DNA from: Kitasatospora phosalacinea
GTDB taxonomy: Bacteria; Actinomycetota; Actinomycetes; Streptomycetales; Streptomycetaceae
NCBI RefSeq assembly: GCF_000717185.1
Contig: NZ_JNYE01000046.1
Span: forward strand, 1 to 53,422
Direction: 5' to 3'
DNA: 53,422 nt
This document shows positions 1 to 10,788 of the stretch, piece by piece. Both the position numbers and the translations under genes were made by a program. Positions within the stretch are counted from its first letter, which is position 1; every line of letters starts with the position of its first letter. The notes beneath the pieces were generated by a model. The model worked only from the letters and a program-made list of their open reading frames with translations. It did not search any database and was not told where the DNA came from.

Positions 1-1
1 C

Positions 2-1972
2 CCCCCGCCCCGCGCCCCCTTCCACCTCTCCACCTGGGCCACCGCCCCCCGCCCCGAGGCCGCCCCCGGCATCTACCGGCAGCACCACACCCCGCACGAC
101 CCCAAGGCCGCCGAACAGGCCGGCACCCCGGCGGGGCCGCTGCTGCTGCGGGCGGCGCTGAACCTGGCGGTCGGACTCTTCGTCTACCTCGAAGGCGTCT
201 CCCTGGTGCAGGGGCTGCTGACCACCTTCGGGCTCACCGTCCCCAACTCCTTCGTCATCTCCCTGCTGATCGCCGCCACCGTCAACGTCTCGCTGATCAT
301 CGTGGTGCTGATGGTCTTCGGCCGGATGGGCCGCTGGGGCGAGGTGTGGCGGCGCTGGATCGCCCCCGTCCTCTCGCACGCCGTCACCGAGGTCCCCCCC
401 GCCCCCGAGGCGGCGCCCGTCGTCGACGTGTGGGCCGAGCTGCGGCCGGCCGGGGAGGCGGTGCGGCGGCTGGAGGGGGAGCCGGTCGGGGACGTGGACT
501 ACGTGCGGCTGCACCAGGCGTGGCGGACGGTGGGGAGCGACCCGGTGGCGTGGCGGGAGTTCGCCGCGCAGGTGGCGGCCCGGGGCGGGGCGGCGTGCGC
601 GCACCCGTCCGAGCAGCGGGACCTGCCGGGCGGGCGGGCGGGGCGGCACGACCTGCTGGTGCGCCAGGTGCGGCTGGGGACGGCGCAGGACGTGCCGAAG
701 AACCCGGTCACGCACCGGAACGCGGGCTTCGCGCTGGACCCGCGGGTGCTGGGCACCTCGCTGCTGGCGGTCGGCCCGGCGGGCACCGGCAAGACCGCCG
801 CGCTGGCCCGCCCGGTCGCCGAGGCGCTGTGCCTGCAGGCGCTGGCGGGCGCGGCCTGCGCGGTGGTGGTCGGGGCGTCCGACGCGGACCTCGGGCCCGA
901 CGACTGGTACGACGTGGTGATCGCCCCGGGCGACCCGGAGGCCCCGTACGGCCTGGACCTGTACGGGGCGGCGCCGCACTCGGACGAGGCGGCGGCCCGG
1001 CTGGCGGACGCGCTGCTGCCGGACGAGCTGGCGCCGCGGGCGGAGAGCGCCCGGGCCGCGATGCAGCAGGTGGTCGGGCCGTACCGGGCGGCGTACGGGC
1101 GGTGCCCGGGGGTGCGGGCGCTGCGGGCGCTGCTGGTGGGGGACGCGGAGGGCTGGGCGGAGCTCGGCGAGCAGTTGCAGAAGTCGGGGCGGCGGTCGGA
1201 GTTCGAGGCCGACCTGCAGCAGCGCGAGCGGATGCACGGCCGGGCCGACGACCCGGGCGCGCTGCTCGCGGACCGGCTGGCGCTGCTGGACCGGCCCGCG
1301 CTGGCGGCCGGGTTCTCCGGCGGGCCGGACGCCAAGCCCGCGTTCGCGATGCGCGCGCTGGAGCACCCGCTGCGGGTGCGGGTGAAGCTGCCCGAGCGCA
1401 GCCACCCGGAGGCGGCCCGGATCCTGTCGCGGCTGCTGCTGGGCCAGTTCACCCAGGCCGCGGCCGACCGCCGGGACCGGGAGCTGTTCGCCGGGATGGT
1501 GCTGGACGACGCCACCGCCGCGGTCGACGCGCAGGCGGTCCGCGGCGTCCAGCGGCTGCGCGGCGCCAACGCGGGCGTGGTGCTGCTGCTGCGCACGCTG
1601 TCCGACCTGCCGGAGCCGCTGCGCGCGCCGCTGTTCGGCGCGGTCGGCAACCGGATGGCGTTCCCGGGCATCGCGCCCTGGGACGGCCGGCTGTTCTCCG
1701 AGGCGTGGGGCACCCACCTGGTGCGGGAGACCGCGGTGACGCACGTCCCGGACACCTCCGGGGGAGCGGTCCGCCGGGCCGGGCGGCTGGTGCGCAAGGC
1801 GCTGTCCGGCACCACCGCGCAGACCGAGTCGGTCACCACCCGGGACGTCGAGCGGCACCGCTGGTCGCCGTCCGACCTGGCGCACGCGCTGCCGTCCGGG
1901 CACGCGGTGGTCTCGCTGACCTCGGTGACGGGGGAGCAGGTGCCGCCGCTGCTGGTCGACCTGCGGCACTGA
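2..1972 (+). CDS. Membrane-anchored VirD4/TraG-like ATP-binding protein (5' end outside window)
   Basis: The frame is open from base 2 to the TGA at 1970-1972, so the gene enters from the left and its start is missing; the ATG-less stretch before codon 206 is clearly coding. Two hydrophobic helices lie at about 140-205 and 235-320, followed by a long cytoplasmic region. A Walker A motif (GPAGTGKT) is encoded near 773-796, and a Walker B-like segment (GMVLDDATAAV) near 1495-1530, followed by an RGANAGVVLLLRTLSDLPE stretch. This layout resembles the ATP/GTP-binding proteins of actinomycetes that are distantly related to type IV coupling proteins and FtsK-like pumps. The substrate is unknown. 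No conjugation genes are nearby, so a DNA-transfer role is not supported. The neighbouring PucR gene has its own 164-bp upstream region. Confidence 0.7.
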   Translation, partial: PPPRAPFHLSTWATAPRPEAAPGIYRQHHTPHDPKAAEQAGTPAGPLLLRAALNLAVGLFVYLEGVSLVQGLLTTFGLTVPNSFVISLLIAATVNVSLIIVVLMVFGRMGRWGEVWRRWIAPVLSHAVTEVPPAPEAAPVVDVWAELRPAGEAVRRLEGEPVGDVDYVRLHQAWRTVGSDPVAWREFAAQVAARGGAACAHPSEQRDLPGGRAGRHDLLVRQVRLGTAQDVPKNPVTHRNAGFALDPRVLGTSLLAVGPAGTGKTAALARPVAEALCLQALAGAACAVVVGASDADLGPDDWYDVVIAPGDPEAPYGLDLYGAAPHSDEAAARLADALLPDELAPRAESARAAMQQVVGPYRAAYGRCPGVRALRALLVGDAEGWAELGEQLQKSGRRSEFEADLQQRERMHGRADDPGALLADRLALLDRPALAAGFSGGPDAKPAFAMRALEHPLRVRVKLPERSHPEAARILSRLLLGQFTQAAADRRDRELFAGMVLDDATAAVDAQAVRGVQRLRGANAGVVLLLRTLSDLPEPLRAPLFGAVGNRMAFPGIAPWDGRLFSEAWGTHLVRETAVTHVPDTSGGAVRRAGRLVRKALSGTTAQTESVTTRDVERHRWSPSDLAHALPSGHAVVSLTSVTGEQVPPLLVDLRH

Positions 1973-2136
1973 GCGGGAAGGGGGCGACGGGTCGCGGAGC
2001 GGTCATCGTTGGGTCACGGAAGCTACGGACCGGCGGATTTCGGCACTCCGGGTTGTCCGGAGCGTCCATAATGGGGAGGAGAACCCTCACTCGCCCGGCG
2101 GCAACGGCGCAGCCGGGTCGAACCACCGAAGGTGCC

Positions 2137-3702
2137 ATGCCCCCCACTCTCGCCTCCGTCGTCCGCACCACCGCGCTCCACCTGACGGTCCTGGCCGGCG
2201 CGGACCACCTGGAGCGACCCGTCCGCTGGGTCCACACCAGCGAGCTGGACGACCCCGCCCCGTTCCTCGAGGGCGGCGAACTGCTCCTCACCACCGGCAT
2301 CAAGCTGGGCAAGGGCGCCGCCGAACTGGAGGCGTACGTGCACCGGCTGGCCGACGCGGGCGTGGTCGGCCTCGGACTGGGGGTCGGGCTCTCGCACCGG
2401 GAGGTGCCGCAGGCCCTGGTGGAGGCCGCCGCCCAGCGCGGGCTGCCGCTGCTGCGGGTGCCGGAGGCGACGCCGTTCATCGCGATCTCCAAAACCGTCT
2501 CGGCCGCGCTGGCCGCCGAGCAGTACGAGGCCGTCACCACCAGCTTCGAGGCGCAGGAGGAGCTGACCCGGGCCGCGCTCGGCAAGGACGGCACCACCGC
2601 GGTGGTGCGCCGGCTGGCGGCCCGGCTGGGCGGCTGGGCGGCGCTGTACGACGGCTCGGGCGCGCTGTCCGCGGTCGCCCCCGACTGGGCGGCCCGCCGG
2701 GCCGGCCGGCTGGCCGCCGAGGTCGACCGGCTGCGCCGCCGCCCCGCCCCGTCCAGCGCCGCGCTGCAGGGCCGGGCCGGGACGATCGACACCGCCGACG
2801 AGGACTACGTGGTGGTCCAGTCGCTGGGCGCCGACCGGCGTCCGCGCGGCTTCCTGGCGGTCGGCACCGAGGACCGGATCACCCCGACCGAGCGGTACGT
2901 GCTGAACGCCGCGGTCGCGCTGCTCACCCTCACCCTGGAACGTTCGCGCGAGCTGCGGCAGGCCGAGGAGCGGATGGGCGCGGCGCTGCTGCGGATGGTG
3001 CTGGCCGGTGAGGTGGGCGCCGCCCGGCAGGTCGCCGCGGGGCTGTTCGGCGGCCTGCCCGAGGGCACCGTCCGGGTGCTGGTCGCGGCCGCCGGGCCGG
3101 GGGCGGAGGCCGCGGAGGCGCTCGGCGAGCTCGGCGACCGGGCGGAGAACGCGGGCGGCAAGGTCGGCGAGAAGCTGCTGGTGGCCCGGGAGGACGGCGC
3201 GCACGGGCCGCGCCTGATGGTGCTCGCGCTGGACAACGGCTCGGTGCACCGGGCCTGCCTGGGCGCCGTCGAGGAGCACGAGGGCCTGGCGCTGGGCGTC
3301 TCCGCGCCCGCCGCCCTGGAGGACGCCGGGACGGCCCACGCCCAGGCCGAGCGGGCCCTGGCGGTGGCCCAGCGCGGCGGTCGCCGCACCGTCGACCACG
3401 AGGAGGTCGGCGCGGGTTCGCTGCTGCCGCTGCTGGGCGAGGAGGCCGTCACGGCCTTCGCCGAGGGCCTGCTGCGCCCGCTGCGCGAGCACGACCGCAC
3501 CGCCCGCGGCGACCTGGTCGCCTCGCTGCGGGCCTGGCTCTCCCGGCACGGCCAGTGGGACGCCGCGGCGGCCGACCTGGGCGTGCACCGGCACACGCTG
3601 CGCTACCGGATGCGGCGGGTGGAGGAGCTGCTCGGGCGCTCGCTGGACGACACGGACGCCCGGATGGAGCTGTGGCTGGCGCTCAGGTCCGGCGAGGAGT
3701 AG
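2137..3702 (+). CDS. PucR/CdaR-family transcriptional regulator
   Basis: A 521-aa protein from ATG 2137, preceded by a short GAAGG ribosome site. Residues about 5-125 match the purine-catabolism regulator N-domain (LERPVRWVHTSELDDP, then GGELLLTTGIKLG). The middle (about 290-410) is the GGDEF-like CdaR region. The C-terminus (about 460-515) is a PucR-type helix-turn-helix with the signature LGVHRHTLRYRMRRVEELL. Such proteins activate nitrogen or purine catabolism genes, or control morphology in streptomycetes. The ligand cannot be told from sequence. A longer open frame in the same register extends upstream, but the PucR domain begins right at this ATG. It lies 124 bp upstream of the aldehyde dehydrogenase, which could be a target; this is inference only. 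Confidence 0.88.
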   Translation: MPPTLASVVRTTALHLTVLAGADHLERPVRWVHTSELDDPAPFLEGGELLLTTGIKLGKGAAELEAYVHRLADAGVVGLGLGVGLSHREVPQALVEAAAQRGLPLLRVPEATPFIAISKTVSAALAAEQYEAVTTSFEAQEELTRAALGKDGTTAVVRRLAARLGGWAALYDGSGALSAVAPDWAARRAGRLAAEVDRLRRRPAPSSAALQGRAGTIDTADEDYVVVQSLGADRRPRGFLAVGTEDRITPTERYVLNAAVALLTLTLERSRELRQAEERMGAALLRMVLAGEVGAARQVAAGLFGGLPEGTVRVLVAAAGPGAEAAEALGELGDRAENAGGKVGEKLLVAREDGAHGPRLMVLALDNGSVHRACLGAVEEHEGLALGVSAPAALEDAGTAHAQAERALAVAQRGGRRTVDHEEVGAGSLLPLLGEEAVTAFAEGLLRPLREHDRTARGDLVASLRAWLSRHGQWDAAAADLGVHRHTLRYRMRRVEELLGRSLDDTDARMELWLALRSGEE

Positions 3703-3826
3703 CCACGGCGTGTCCGAGGCGTACTAATCGGCCCCCCGTTTTCGTCCCGTCCGTCCAATCGGAAACCCCGGTGCCGCCCCCTACCGTGAGGACGACAAGT
3801 CTTCGAGGGAAGGGGCCGGTGCGACC

Positions 3827-5269
3827 GTGACCACCACTCATGAGTTCTGGCTGGCCGGGCGGCGGGCGAGCGGCGAGACGGCGTTCGAGGTGCGCCACCC
3901 GCACGACGGCAGCCTGGTGGCGACGGTCGGCGTGCCGACGGACGCGCAGGTGGAGGAGGCCGTGGCGGCCGCCGCCGCCGCGGTGCCGGTGTTCGGCGCG
4001 ACCCCGGCGCACCAGCGGGCGGCCGCGCTGGACCACGTCGCCAAGCGGCTGGCGGAGCGCACCGAGGAGATCGCCCGGCTGATCACCGCGGAGAACGGCA
4101 AGCCGATCAAGTGGGCGCGCGGCGAGGTCGGCCGGGCCGTGTCGGTGTTCCGCTGGGCCGCCGAGGAGGCGCGCCGGACCAACGGCGAGACCATGCGGCT
4201 GGACACCGACCCGGGCGGCACCGGCCGGTACGCGATCGTGCGGCGCTTCCCGCGCGGCGCGGTGCTGGGCATCGCCCCGTTCAACTTCCCGCTGAACCTG
4301 GTGGCGCACAAGGTGGCCCCGGCGATCGCGGTGGGCGCGCCGATCATCCTGAAGCCCGCCCCGGCCACCCCGCTGTCCGCCCTGGTGCTGGGCGAGATCC
4401 TGGCCGAGACCGACCTGCCGGCCGGCTCCTGGAGCGTGCTGCCGGTGGAGAACGCCAAGATGCCCGCGCTGGTCCAGGACGGCCGCCTGCCGGTGGTCTC
4501 GTTCACCGGTTCGGACAAGGTCGGCTACCAGATCATGGACTCGGTGCCGCGCAAGCACGTCACCCTGGAGCTCGGCGGCAACGCCGCGGCGGTGGTGCTG
4601 GCCGACTGGAGCTCCGAGGCGGACCTGGACTGGGCGGCGAGCCGGATCGCGCTGTTCGCCAACTACCAGGGCGGCCAGTCCTGCATCTCGGTGCAGCGGG
4701 TGATCGCCGACGCGAGCGTCTACGACCGCCTGGTGGAGAAGGTCGTCGCCAAGGTGAAGGCGCAGGTCACCGGCGACCCGTACGACGAGGCCACCGACGT
4801 CGGCCCGCTGGTGGACGAGAACGCCGCCAAGCGCGTCGAGTCCTGGGTCGAGGACGCGGTCGCCAAGGGCGCCAAGGTGCTGACCGGCGGCAGCCGGGAC
4901 GGCGCCGCGTACGCCCCGACCGTGCTGGCCGAGCTGCCCGCGGACGCGATCCTGGCCAAGGCCGAGGTGTTCGGCCCGGTGCTGTCGCTGCACCGGGTGG
5001 AGGGCACCGAGGAGGCGTTCGCCGCGGTCAACGACTCGGCGTTCGGCCTGCAGGCGGGCGTGTTCACGCACGACGTGCAGACCGCGTTCCGTGCCCACCG
5101 CGAGCTGGAGGTCGGCGGCGTGGTGATCGGCGACGCGCCGTCCTACCGGGCCGACCAGATGCCGTACGGCGGCGTGAAGGACTCCGGCGTGGGCCGCGAG
5201 GGCGTGCGCTACGCGATGGACGACTTCACCTTCGAGAAGGTGCTGGTCCTCACCGGTCTGGACCTCTGA
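3827..5269 (+). CDS. NAD(P)-dependent aldehyde dehydrogenase
   Basis: A 480-aa member of the aldehyde dehydrogenase superfamily that oxidises an aldehyde to the acid with NAD(P). Visible signatures are the nucleotide-binding [16 protein letters not shown] segment, FTGSDKVG, the general-base glutamate in [10 protein letters not shown], and the nucleophilic cysteine in [12 protein letters not shown]. The C-terminal [15 protein letters not shown] motif closes the fold. The Gln before Ser-Cys and the GGQSC context suit the lactaldehyde, phosphonoacetaldehyde or succinate-semialdehyde type, but the substrate is unassigned. The start is GTG 3827, with a purine-rich stretch (GAGGGAAGGGG) ending about 9 nt upstream. 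A strong hairpin follows the gene, so it appears monocistronic. Confidence 0.88.
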   Translation: MTTTHEFWLAGRRASGETAFEVRHPHDGSLVATVGVPTDAQVEEAVAAAAAAVPVFGATPAHQRAAALDHVAKRLAERTEEIARLITAENGKPIKWARGEVGRAVSVFRWAAEEARRTNGETMRLDTDPGGTGRYAIVRRFPRGAVLGIAPFNFPLNLVAHKVAPAIAVGAPIILKPAPATPLSALVLGEILAETDLPAGSWSVLPVENAKMPALVQDGRLPVVSFTGSDKVGYQIMDSVPRKHVTLELGGNAAAVVLADWSSEADLDWAASRIALFANYQGGQSCISVQRVIADASVYDRLVEKVVAKVKAQVTGDPYDEATDVGPLVDENAAKRVESWVEDAVAKGAKVLTGGSRDGAAYAPTVLAELPADAILAKAEVFGPVLSLHRVEGTEEAFAAVNDSAFGLQAGVFTHDVQTAFRAHRELEVGGVVIGDAPSYRADQMPYGGVKDSGVGREGVRYAMDDFTFEKVLVLTGLDL

Positions 5270-5287
5270 GCGGCCCCGGCAGGACCC

Positions 5288-5333
5288 CGGACGCCCCGCC
5301 CGCCGCCGCCCCCGGCGGTCGGCGGGGCGTCCG
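5288..5333 (+). terminator. Hairpin terminator after the aldehyde dehydrogenase gene
   Basis: A 13-bp perfect stem, 5288-5300 with 5321-5333 (CGGACGCCCCGCC and its complement). A second small GC stem lies inside the loop. It lies 18 nt after the stop codon and before dxr. No U-run follows, which is usual in GC-rich actinomycetes. Confidence 0.7.
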
Positions 5334-5369
5334 CGCCGGGGGCCGGGGCGGGGACGGCGGCAGGACACA

Positions 5370-6608
5370 ATGGTGGGCATGAACTCGCTCGCCCATCCGC
5401 AGTCGCGCTTCACTCCGGTCGTCCGGGACCCGCAGGGCCCCCGGGAGTTGGTCATCCTGGGCTCGACCGGCTCGATCGGCACCCAGGCCATCGACGTGGT
5501 GCTCCGAAACCCCGACCGGTTCCGGGTGGTCGCGCTGTCCGCGGCCGGCGGCCGGGTGGAGCTGCTCGCCGAGCAGGCCCTCGCGCTCGGCGTGCACACC
5601 GTCGCGGTGGCCGACCCGGCCGCCGAGCCGCCGCTGCGCGCGGCGCTCGCCGCGAAGGCCGCCGGCGCCCCGCTGCCGCAGGTCCTGGTCGGCCCGGACG
5701 CGGCGACCGAACTGGCCGCGCTGGAGTGCCACTCGGTGCTGAACGGCATCACCGGCTCGATCGGCCTGGCCCCGACGCTGGCCGCGCTGCGGGCGGGCCG
5801 GGTGCTGGTGCTGGCGAACAAGGAGTCGCTGATCGTCGGCGGCCCGCTGGTCAAGGCGGTCGCGGGGCCCGGCCAGATCGTGCCGGTGGACTCCGAGCAC
5901 GCCGCGCTGTTCCAGGCGCTGTCCGGCGGCACCCGGGCCGAGGTCCGCAAGCTGGTGGTGACGGCCAGCGGCGGCCCGTTCCGCAACCGCACCCGCGAGC
6001 AGCTGGCGGGCGTGACCCCCGCCGAGGCGCTGGCCCACCCGACCTGGGCGATGGGCCCGGTGGTGACGATCAACTCGGCGACCCTGGTGAACAAGGGCCT
6101 GGAGGTGATCGAGGCCCACCTGCTGTACGACGTGCCCTTCGACCGGATCGAGGTGGTGGTCCATCCGCAGTCGGTCGTTCATTCGATGGTGGAGTTCACG
6201 GACGGCTCCACGCTGGCCCAGGCGAGCCCGCCGGACATGCGGATGCCGATCGCGCTGGGCCTCGGCTGGCCCGACCGGGTGCCCGACGCGGCGCCCGGCT
6301 GCGACTGGACCAAGGCCGCGACCTGGGAGTTCTTCCCGCTGGACGACGTGGCCTTCCCGGCCGTCGAGCTGGCCCGCGAGGTGGGTACGCTCGGCGGGAC
6401 GGCCCCCGCGGTCTTCAACGCCGCGAACGAGGAATGTGTGGACGCTTTCCTGAAGGGCGCGCTGCCCTTCACCGGAATCGTGGACACTGTGGCGAAGGTG
6501 GTCGCCGAGCACGGCACCCCGGCGGCGGGAACTTCGCTCACGGTGGAGGACGTACTCCAGGCTGAGCACTGGGCCCGCGCCCGGGCCCGGGAGCTGGCGG
6601 CAGGTTAG
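5370..6608 (+). CDS. dxr: 1-deoxy-D-xylulose 5-phosphate reductoisomerase
   Basis: A 412-aa DXR (IspC), which converts DXP to 2-C-methyl-D-erythritol 4-phosphate with NADPH, the committed step of the MEP isoprenoid pathway. The NADPH site is seen in [36 protein letters not shown] (metal-binding Asp and Glu), [30 protein letters not shown] and [13 protein letters not shown] are all intact. ATG 5370 has AGGA 6 nt upstream; an in-frame ATG at 5379 is too close to its purine stretch. Length is about the family norm. The site-2 protease gene starts 19 nt after the stop and ispG follows, the usual actinobacterial order, so the three are probably co-transcribed. Confidence 0.96.
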   Translation: MVGMNSLAHPQSRFTPVVRDPQGPRELVILGSTGSIGTQAIDVVLRNPDRFRVVALSAAGGRVELLAEQALALGVHTVAVADPAAEPPLRAALAAKAAGAPLPQVLVGPDAATELAALECHSVLNGITGSIGLAPTLAALRAGRVLVLANKESLIVGGPLVKAVAGPGQIVPVDSEHAALFQALSGGTRAEVRKLVVTASGGPFRNRTREQLAGVTPAEALAHPTWAMGPVVTINSATLVNKGLEVIEAHLLYDVPFDRIEVVVHPQSVVHSMVEFTDGSTLAQASPPDMRMPIALGLGWPDRVPDAAPGCDWTKAATWEFFPLDDVAFPAVELAREVGTLGGTAPAVFNAANEECVDAFLKGALPFTGIVDTVAKVVAEHGTPAAGTSLTVEDVLQAEHWARARARELAAG

Positions 6609-6627
6609 GTACGACGGAGGCGGAGCG

Positions 6628-7935
6628 GTGGACAAGCTGATGTGGGTGCTGGGCGTCCTGATCTTCGTGGTCGGGCTGTTGTTCTCGATCGCCTGGCACG
6701 AGCTCGGCCACCTCTCCACCGCGAAGCTGTTCGGCATCCGCGTCCCGCAGTACATGGTCGGCTTCGGGAGGACCGTCTGGTCGACCAGGCGCGGCGAGAC
6801 CGAGTACGGCCTCAAGGCGATCCCGTTCGGCGGCTACATCCGGATGATCGGCATGTTCCCGCCGGGCGCGGACGGCCGGATAACGAAGCGGTCCTCCTCG
6901 CCCTGGCGCAGCATGATCGAGGACGCCCGGGCGGCCTCGTACGAGGAACTGCAGCCCGGCGACGAGACCCGGCTGTTCTACACCCGCAAGCCGTGGAAGC
7001 GCGTCATCGTGATGTTCGCCGGGCCGGGCATGAACCTGGTCCTGGCGATCGGCCTGTTCCTCACCCTGTTCATGGGCATCGGCGTCACGCGGTCCACGCC
7101 GACCATCCAGTCGGTCAGCGAGTGCGTCGTCCCGGTCAGCGCCCAGACCGACACCTGCCAGCCCGGCGCCGAGAAGTCCCCCGCCAACGCGGCCGGGCTG
7201 CGGGCGGGCGACACCGTGCTGGCCTTCGACGGCGTGAAGATCCACGACTACGACCAGCTGCAGGCCCTGATCCGGGACTCCGCGGGCAAGCACGTGGACG
7301 TCGAGGTCCGGCACCGGGACGGCAGCACCCAGACGCTGGCCGCCGACATCAAGACCAACACCCTCGCCGCGCTGGACGGGGACGGCTACCCGATCAAGGG
7401 CCGGACCGTCACCGCGGGCTTCCTCGGCATCACCCCCGCCACCGGCGTCCACCACATGTCGGTCGGCGAGAGCGCCGACGAGATGGCGAAGATGGCGGAG
7501 CACGGCGTGGAGTCGCTGGCCCAGCTGCCCGGCAAGATCCCCGGCCTGTGGCACGCCGTCGTCGACGGCGCCCCGCGCGAGCAGGACTCCCCGGTCGGCA
7601 TGGTCGGCGCGGCCCGGCTCGGCGGCGACGTGTTCGCGATGGACCTGCCCGCCACCCAGCAGCTGGCCTTCTTCGTCCAGATGCTCGCGTACATGAACTT
7701 CATGCTGTTCCTGTTCAACATGCTGCCGCTGCTGCCGCTGGACGGCGGCCACATCGCCGGGGCGCTGTGGGAGTCGGTGCGCCGCACCGCCGCCAAGGTG
7801 CTGCGCCGGCCCGACCCCGGGCCGTTCGACGTGGCCCGGCTGATGCCGCTGGCCTACGTGGTCGCCGGGATCTTCGTCTGCTTCACCGGCCTCGTGATGG
7901 CCGCCGACATCGTCAACCCGGTGCGCATCAACTAG
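6628..7935 (+). CDS. Site-2 intramembrane zinc metalloprotease (RseP/M50 family)
   Basis: A 435-aa polytopic membrane protease. The zinc site HELGH is in the first helix ([11 protein letters not shown]) and the second conserved motif ([15 protein letters not shown]) lies near the C-terminus, supplying the third zinc ligand. A PDZ-like domain sits between them, around residues 175-245 ([20 protein letters not shown]). Members cut anti-sigma factors or signal-peptide remnants inside the membrane, and actinobacterial homologues are often called Rip1/RseP. The GTG start at 6628 has GGAGG just upstream. The gene sits between dxr and ispG, which is common in actinobacteria although no metabolic link to isoprenoids is known. 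Confidence 0.92.
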   Translation: MDKLMWVLGVLIFVVGLLFSIAWHELGHLSTAKLFGIRVPQYMVGFGRTVWSTRRGETEYGLKAIPFGGYIRMIGMFPPGADGRITKRSSSPWRSMIEDARAASYEELQPGDETRLFYTRKPWKRVIVMFAGPGMNLVLAIGLFLTLFMGIGVTRSTPTIQSVSECVVPVSAQTDTCQPGAEKSPANAAGLRAGDTVLAFDGVKIHDYDQLQALIRDSAGKHVDVEVRHRDGSTQTLAADIKTNTLAALDGDGYPIKGRTVTAGFLGITPATGVHHMSVGESADEMAKMAEHGVESLAQLPGKIPGLWHAVVDGAPREQDSPVGMVGAARLGGDVFAMDLPATQQLAFFVQMLAYMNFMLFLFNMLPLLPLDGGHIAGALWESVRRTAAKVLRRPDPGPFDVARLMPLAYVVAGIFVCFTGLVMAADIVNPVRIN

Positions 7936-7949
7936 CCGCGCGCCACCCG

Positions 7950-7977
7950 CGGCCGGGTGTGCCCCGCCACCCGGCCG
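7950..7977 (+). terminator. Hairpin between the site-2 protease gene and ispG
   Basis: A 10-bp perfect stem (CGGCCGGGTG with CACCCGGCCG) and an 8-nt loop, 15 nt after the protease stop codon. It could end or attenuate transcription before ispG. Confidence 0.55.
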
Positions 7978-8062
7978 TGGCGTACCGTTGGACGCCGGGC
8001 GCCCCCGCCACCGCGGGCGCGCCCCGACTCACCGAACCTCTCCAGAGGAAAAAACTGCGCAC

Positions 8063-9223
<1,161 letters not shown>

Positions 9224-9240
9224 CGGCCTGAACTCCCCCG

Positions 9241-9267
9241 GCGGGGCCGCCCAGCGGGCGGTCCCGC
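9241..9267 (+). terminator. Hairpin downstream of ispG
   Basis: A GC stem (9241-9252 with 9256-9267, including one G-U pair) and a 3-nt loop, 17 nt after ispG and just ahead of the ribosome site of the next gene. It is an attenuator or weak terminator; the acetyltransferase gene starts 20 nt later. Confidence 0.4.
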
Positions 9268-9286
9268 CCGTCCGAGAGGTGCCCCC

Positions 9287-10180
9287 GTGCTCGACCGAGG
9301 TGTGATGCTGCCCGGCCCCTTCCAGGCCGCCCGGGCGCTCGCCGCCACCCGCGTGCTGGAGGCCCCCGACCTCGACGACGCGCTGGAGATCCTGCGCCGC
9401 GACCCCGTCGCCAACGCCTTCGTCGCCACCCGGGTGGAGGCCGTCGGCCTCGACCCCTGGCGGCTCGGCGGCGAGATGTGGGGCTGGCACGACGCCGCCG
9501 GCCGGCTCGACGCGCTCTGCTACGCCGGGGCCAACCTCGTCCCGGTCGGCGCCGGGCCGGAGGCCGTCCGGGCCTTCTCCGAACGCGCCCGGCGGCAGGG
9601 CCGCCGCTGCTCCTCCATCGTCGGCCCCGCCGAGGCCACCGCGATGCTCTGGGCGCTGCTGGAGCGCTCCTGGGGCCCGGCCCGCGACGTCCGCGCCCAC
9701 CAGCCGCTGATGGCCACCTCCACGCCCGTCACCGAGGTCGAGCCCGACCCGCTGGTGCGCCGGGTCGGCCGCGCCGAGATCGAGGCGCTGATGCCCGCCT
9801 GCGTGGCCATGTTCACCGAGGAGGTCGGCATCTCCCCGCTGGCCGGGGACGGCGGGCTGCTCTACCAGGCCCGGGTCGCCGAACTGGTCTCCACCGGACG
9901 CTCGTTCGCCCGCTTCGACGAGGACGGCAAGGTCGTCTTCAAGGCCGAGATCGGCGCCGTCACCGCCGGGGCCTGCCAGGTCCAGGGCGTCTGGGTCGCC
10001 CCCGAGCACCGCGGCAAGCGGCTCTCCGAGACCGGCATGGCCGCCGTGGTCAACACCGCCCTCGCCGAGGTCGCCCCCGTCGTCTCGCTGTACGTCAACG
10101 ACTTCAACACCCGGGCCCGCGCCGCCTACCGCCGGGTCGGCTTCCGCGAGGTCGGCGCGTTCATGAGCGTGCTGTTCTGA
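9287..10180 (+). CDS. DUF4081-GNAT family acetyltransferase
   Basis: A 297-aa two-domain protein. The N-terminal half (about 20-130) looks like the actinobacterial DUF4081 domain. The C-terminal half (about 145-297) is a GNAT fold with the acetyl-CoA binding segment VQGVWVAPEHRGKRLSETG, then LYVNDFNTRARAAYRRVGF. GTG 9287 has GAGAGG 7 nt upstream. The substrate is unknown. Its position right after ispG is, as I recall, typical of actinobacteria. It converges with the next minus-strand GNAT gene, leaving only 7 bp between the two stop codons and no separate terminator. Confidence 0.8.
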   Translation: MLDRGVMLPGPFQAARALAATRVLEAPDLDDALEILRRDPVANAFVATRVEAVGLDPWRLGGEMWGWHDAAGRLDALCYAGANLVPVGAGPEAVRAFSERARRQGRRCSSIVGPAEATAMLWALLERSWGPARDVRAHQPLMATSTPVTEVEPDPLVRRVGRAEIEALMPACVAMFTEEVGISPLAGDGGLLYQARVAELVSTGRSFARFDEDGKVVFKAEIGAVTAGACQVQGVWVAPEHRGKRLSETGMAAVVNTALAEVAPVVSLYVNDFNTRARAAYRRVGFREVGAFMSVLF

Positions 10181-10187
10181 CCCGCCG

Positions 10188-10739
10188 TCAGGCCCGGGAC
10201 GGGTCGCGCAGCGGCAGGTGGGCGCCCATCACCGCGTACGGGCGGGTCGTGTTCGGGAAGCGCACCGCCGGGGCCAGGTCCCGGTAGCCGAGCGAGCGGT
10301 ACAGCCGCCGGGCCGGGGTCTCCGCGTCGATCGCCGACAGGATCGACCGGTCCAGGCCGGAGCGCCCGCACAGCGAACGGATCAGCCGGGTGCCCACGCC
10401 CAGGCCCTGGAACTCCGGCAGCACGTGCAGCTCCGTCACCGCGAACACGCCGTCCAGCCAGCCCTCGTGGCCGCGCGCCGCCAGGTACGGCTCGATCACC
10501 GTCGACCACCAGTGCTCCCGCTGGTTCGGCATCCCGTACCCGAACCCGACCAGCCGCCCCCGCGCCATCGCCCCCAGCGCCACCACCCCCGGCTGCAGCG
10601 CGTGCCGCCCCACGATCGGCAGCCGCACCGCGACCTCGTGCGGACCCAGCCCGAACGCGACCGCCTGGACCTCCAGCACGGCGGGCGCCCACGCCGCCAG
10701 GTCGATGGCCTCGATCGTCACCCCGGTGAGCTGCTCCAT
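10188..10739 (-). CDS. GNAT family N-acetyltransferase
   Basis: A 183-aa single-domain GNAT. The diagnostic acetyl-CoA loop is LHVLPEFQGLGVGTRLIRSL (Q/RxxGxG/A), followed by the C-terminal DAETPARRLYRSLGYRDL. ATG 10739 opens MEQLTGVTIEAIDL. No good ribosome site precedes it, and a TAGTAA stretch lies about 10 nt upstream, so a leaderless transcript is possible. The substrate is unknown. It lies 49 bp downstream of the APH-like gene on the same strand and may be co-transcribed with it. Confidence 0.8.
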   Translation of the reverse strand: MEQLTGVTIEAIDLAAWAPAVLEVQAVAFGLGPHEVAVRLPIVGRHALQPGVVALGAMARGRLVGFGYGMPNQREHWWSTVIEPYLAARGHEGWLDGVFAVTELHVLPEFQGLGVGTRLIRSLCGRSGLDRSILSAIDAETPARRLYRSLGYRDLAPAVRFPNTTRPYAVMGAHLPLRDPSRA

Positions 10740-10788
10740 GAAGCGGGACGTTACTACCTGCCGCCGCGGGCGGCCGACCGCCCCGGCC

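Noticed and set aside
346..2136. Long frame fused ahead of the PucR gene
   Set aside because: It overlaps the VirD4-like gene in another frame and its residues are low-complexity; the PucR family starts at 2137.
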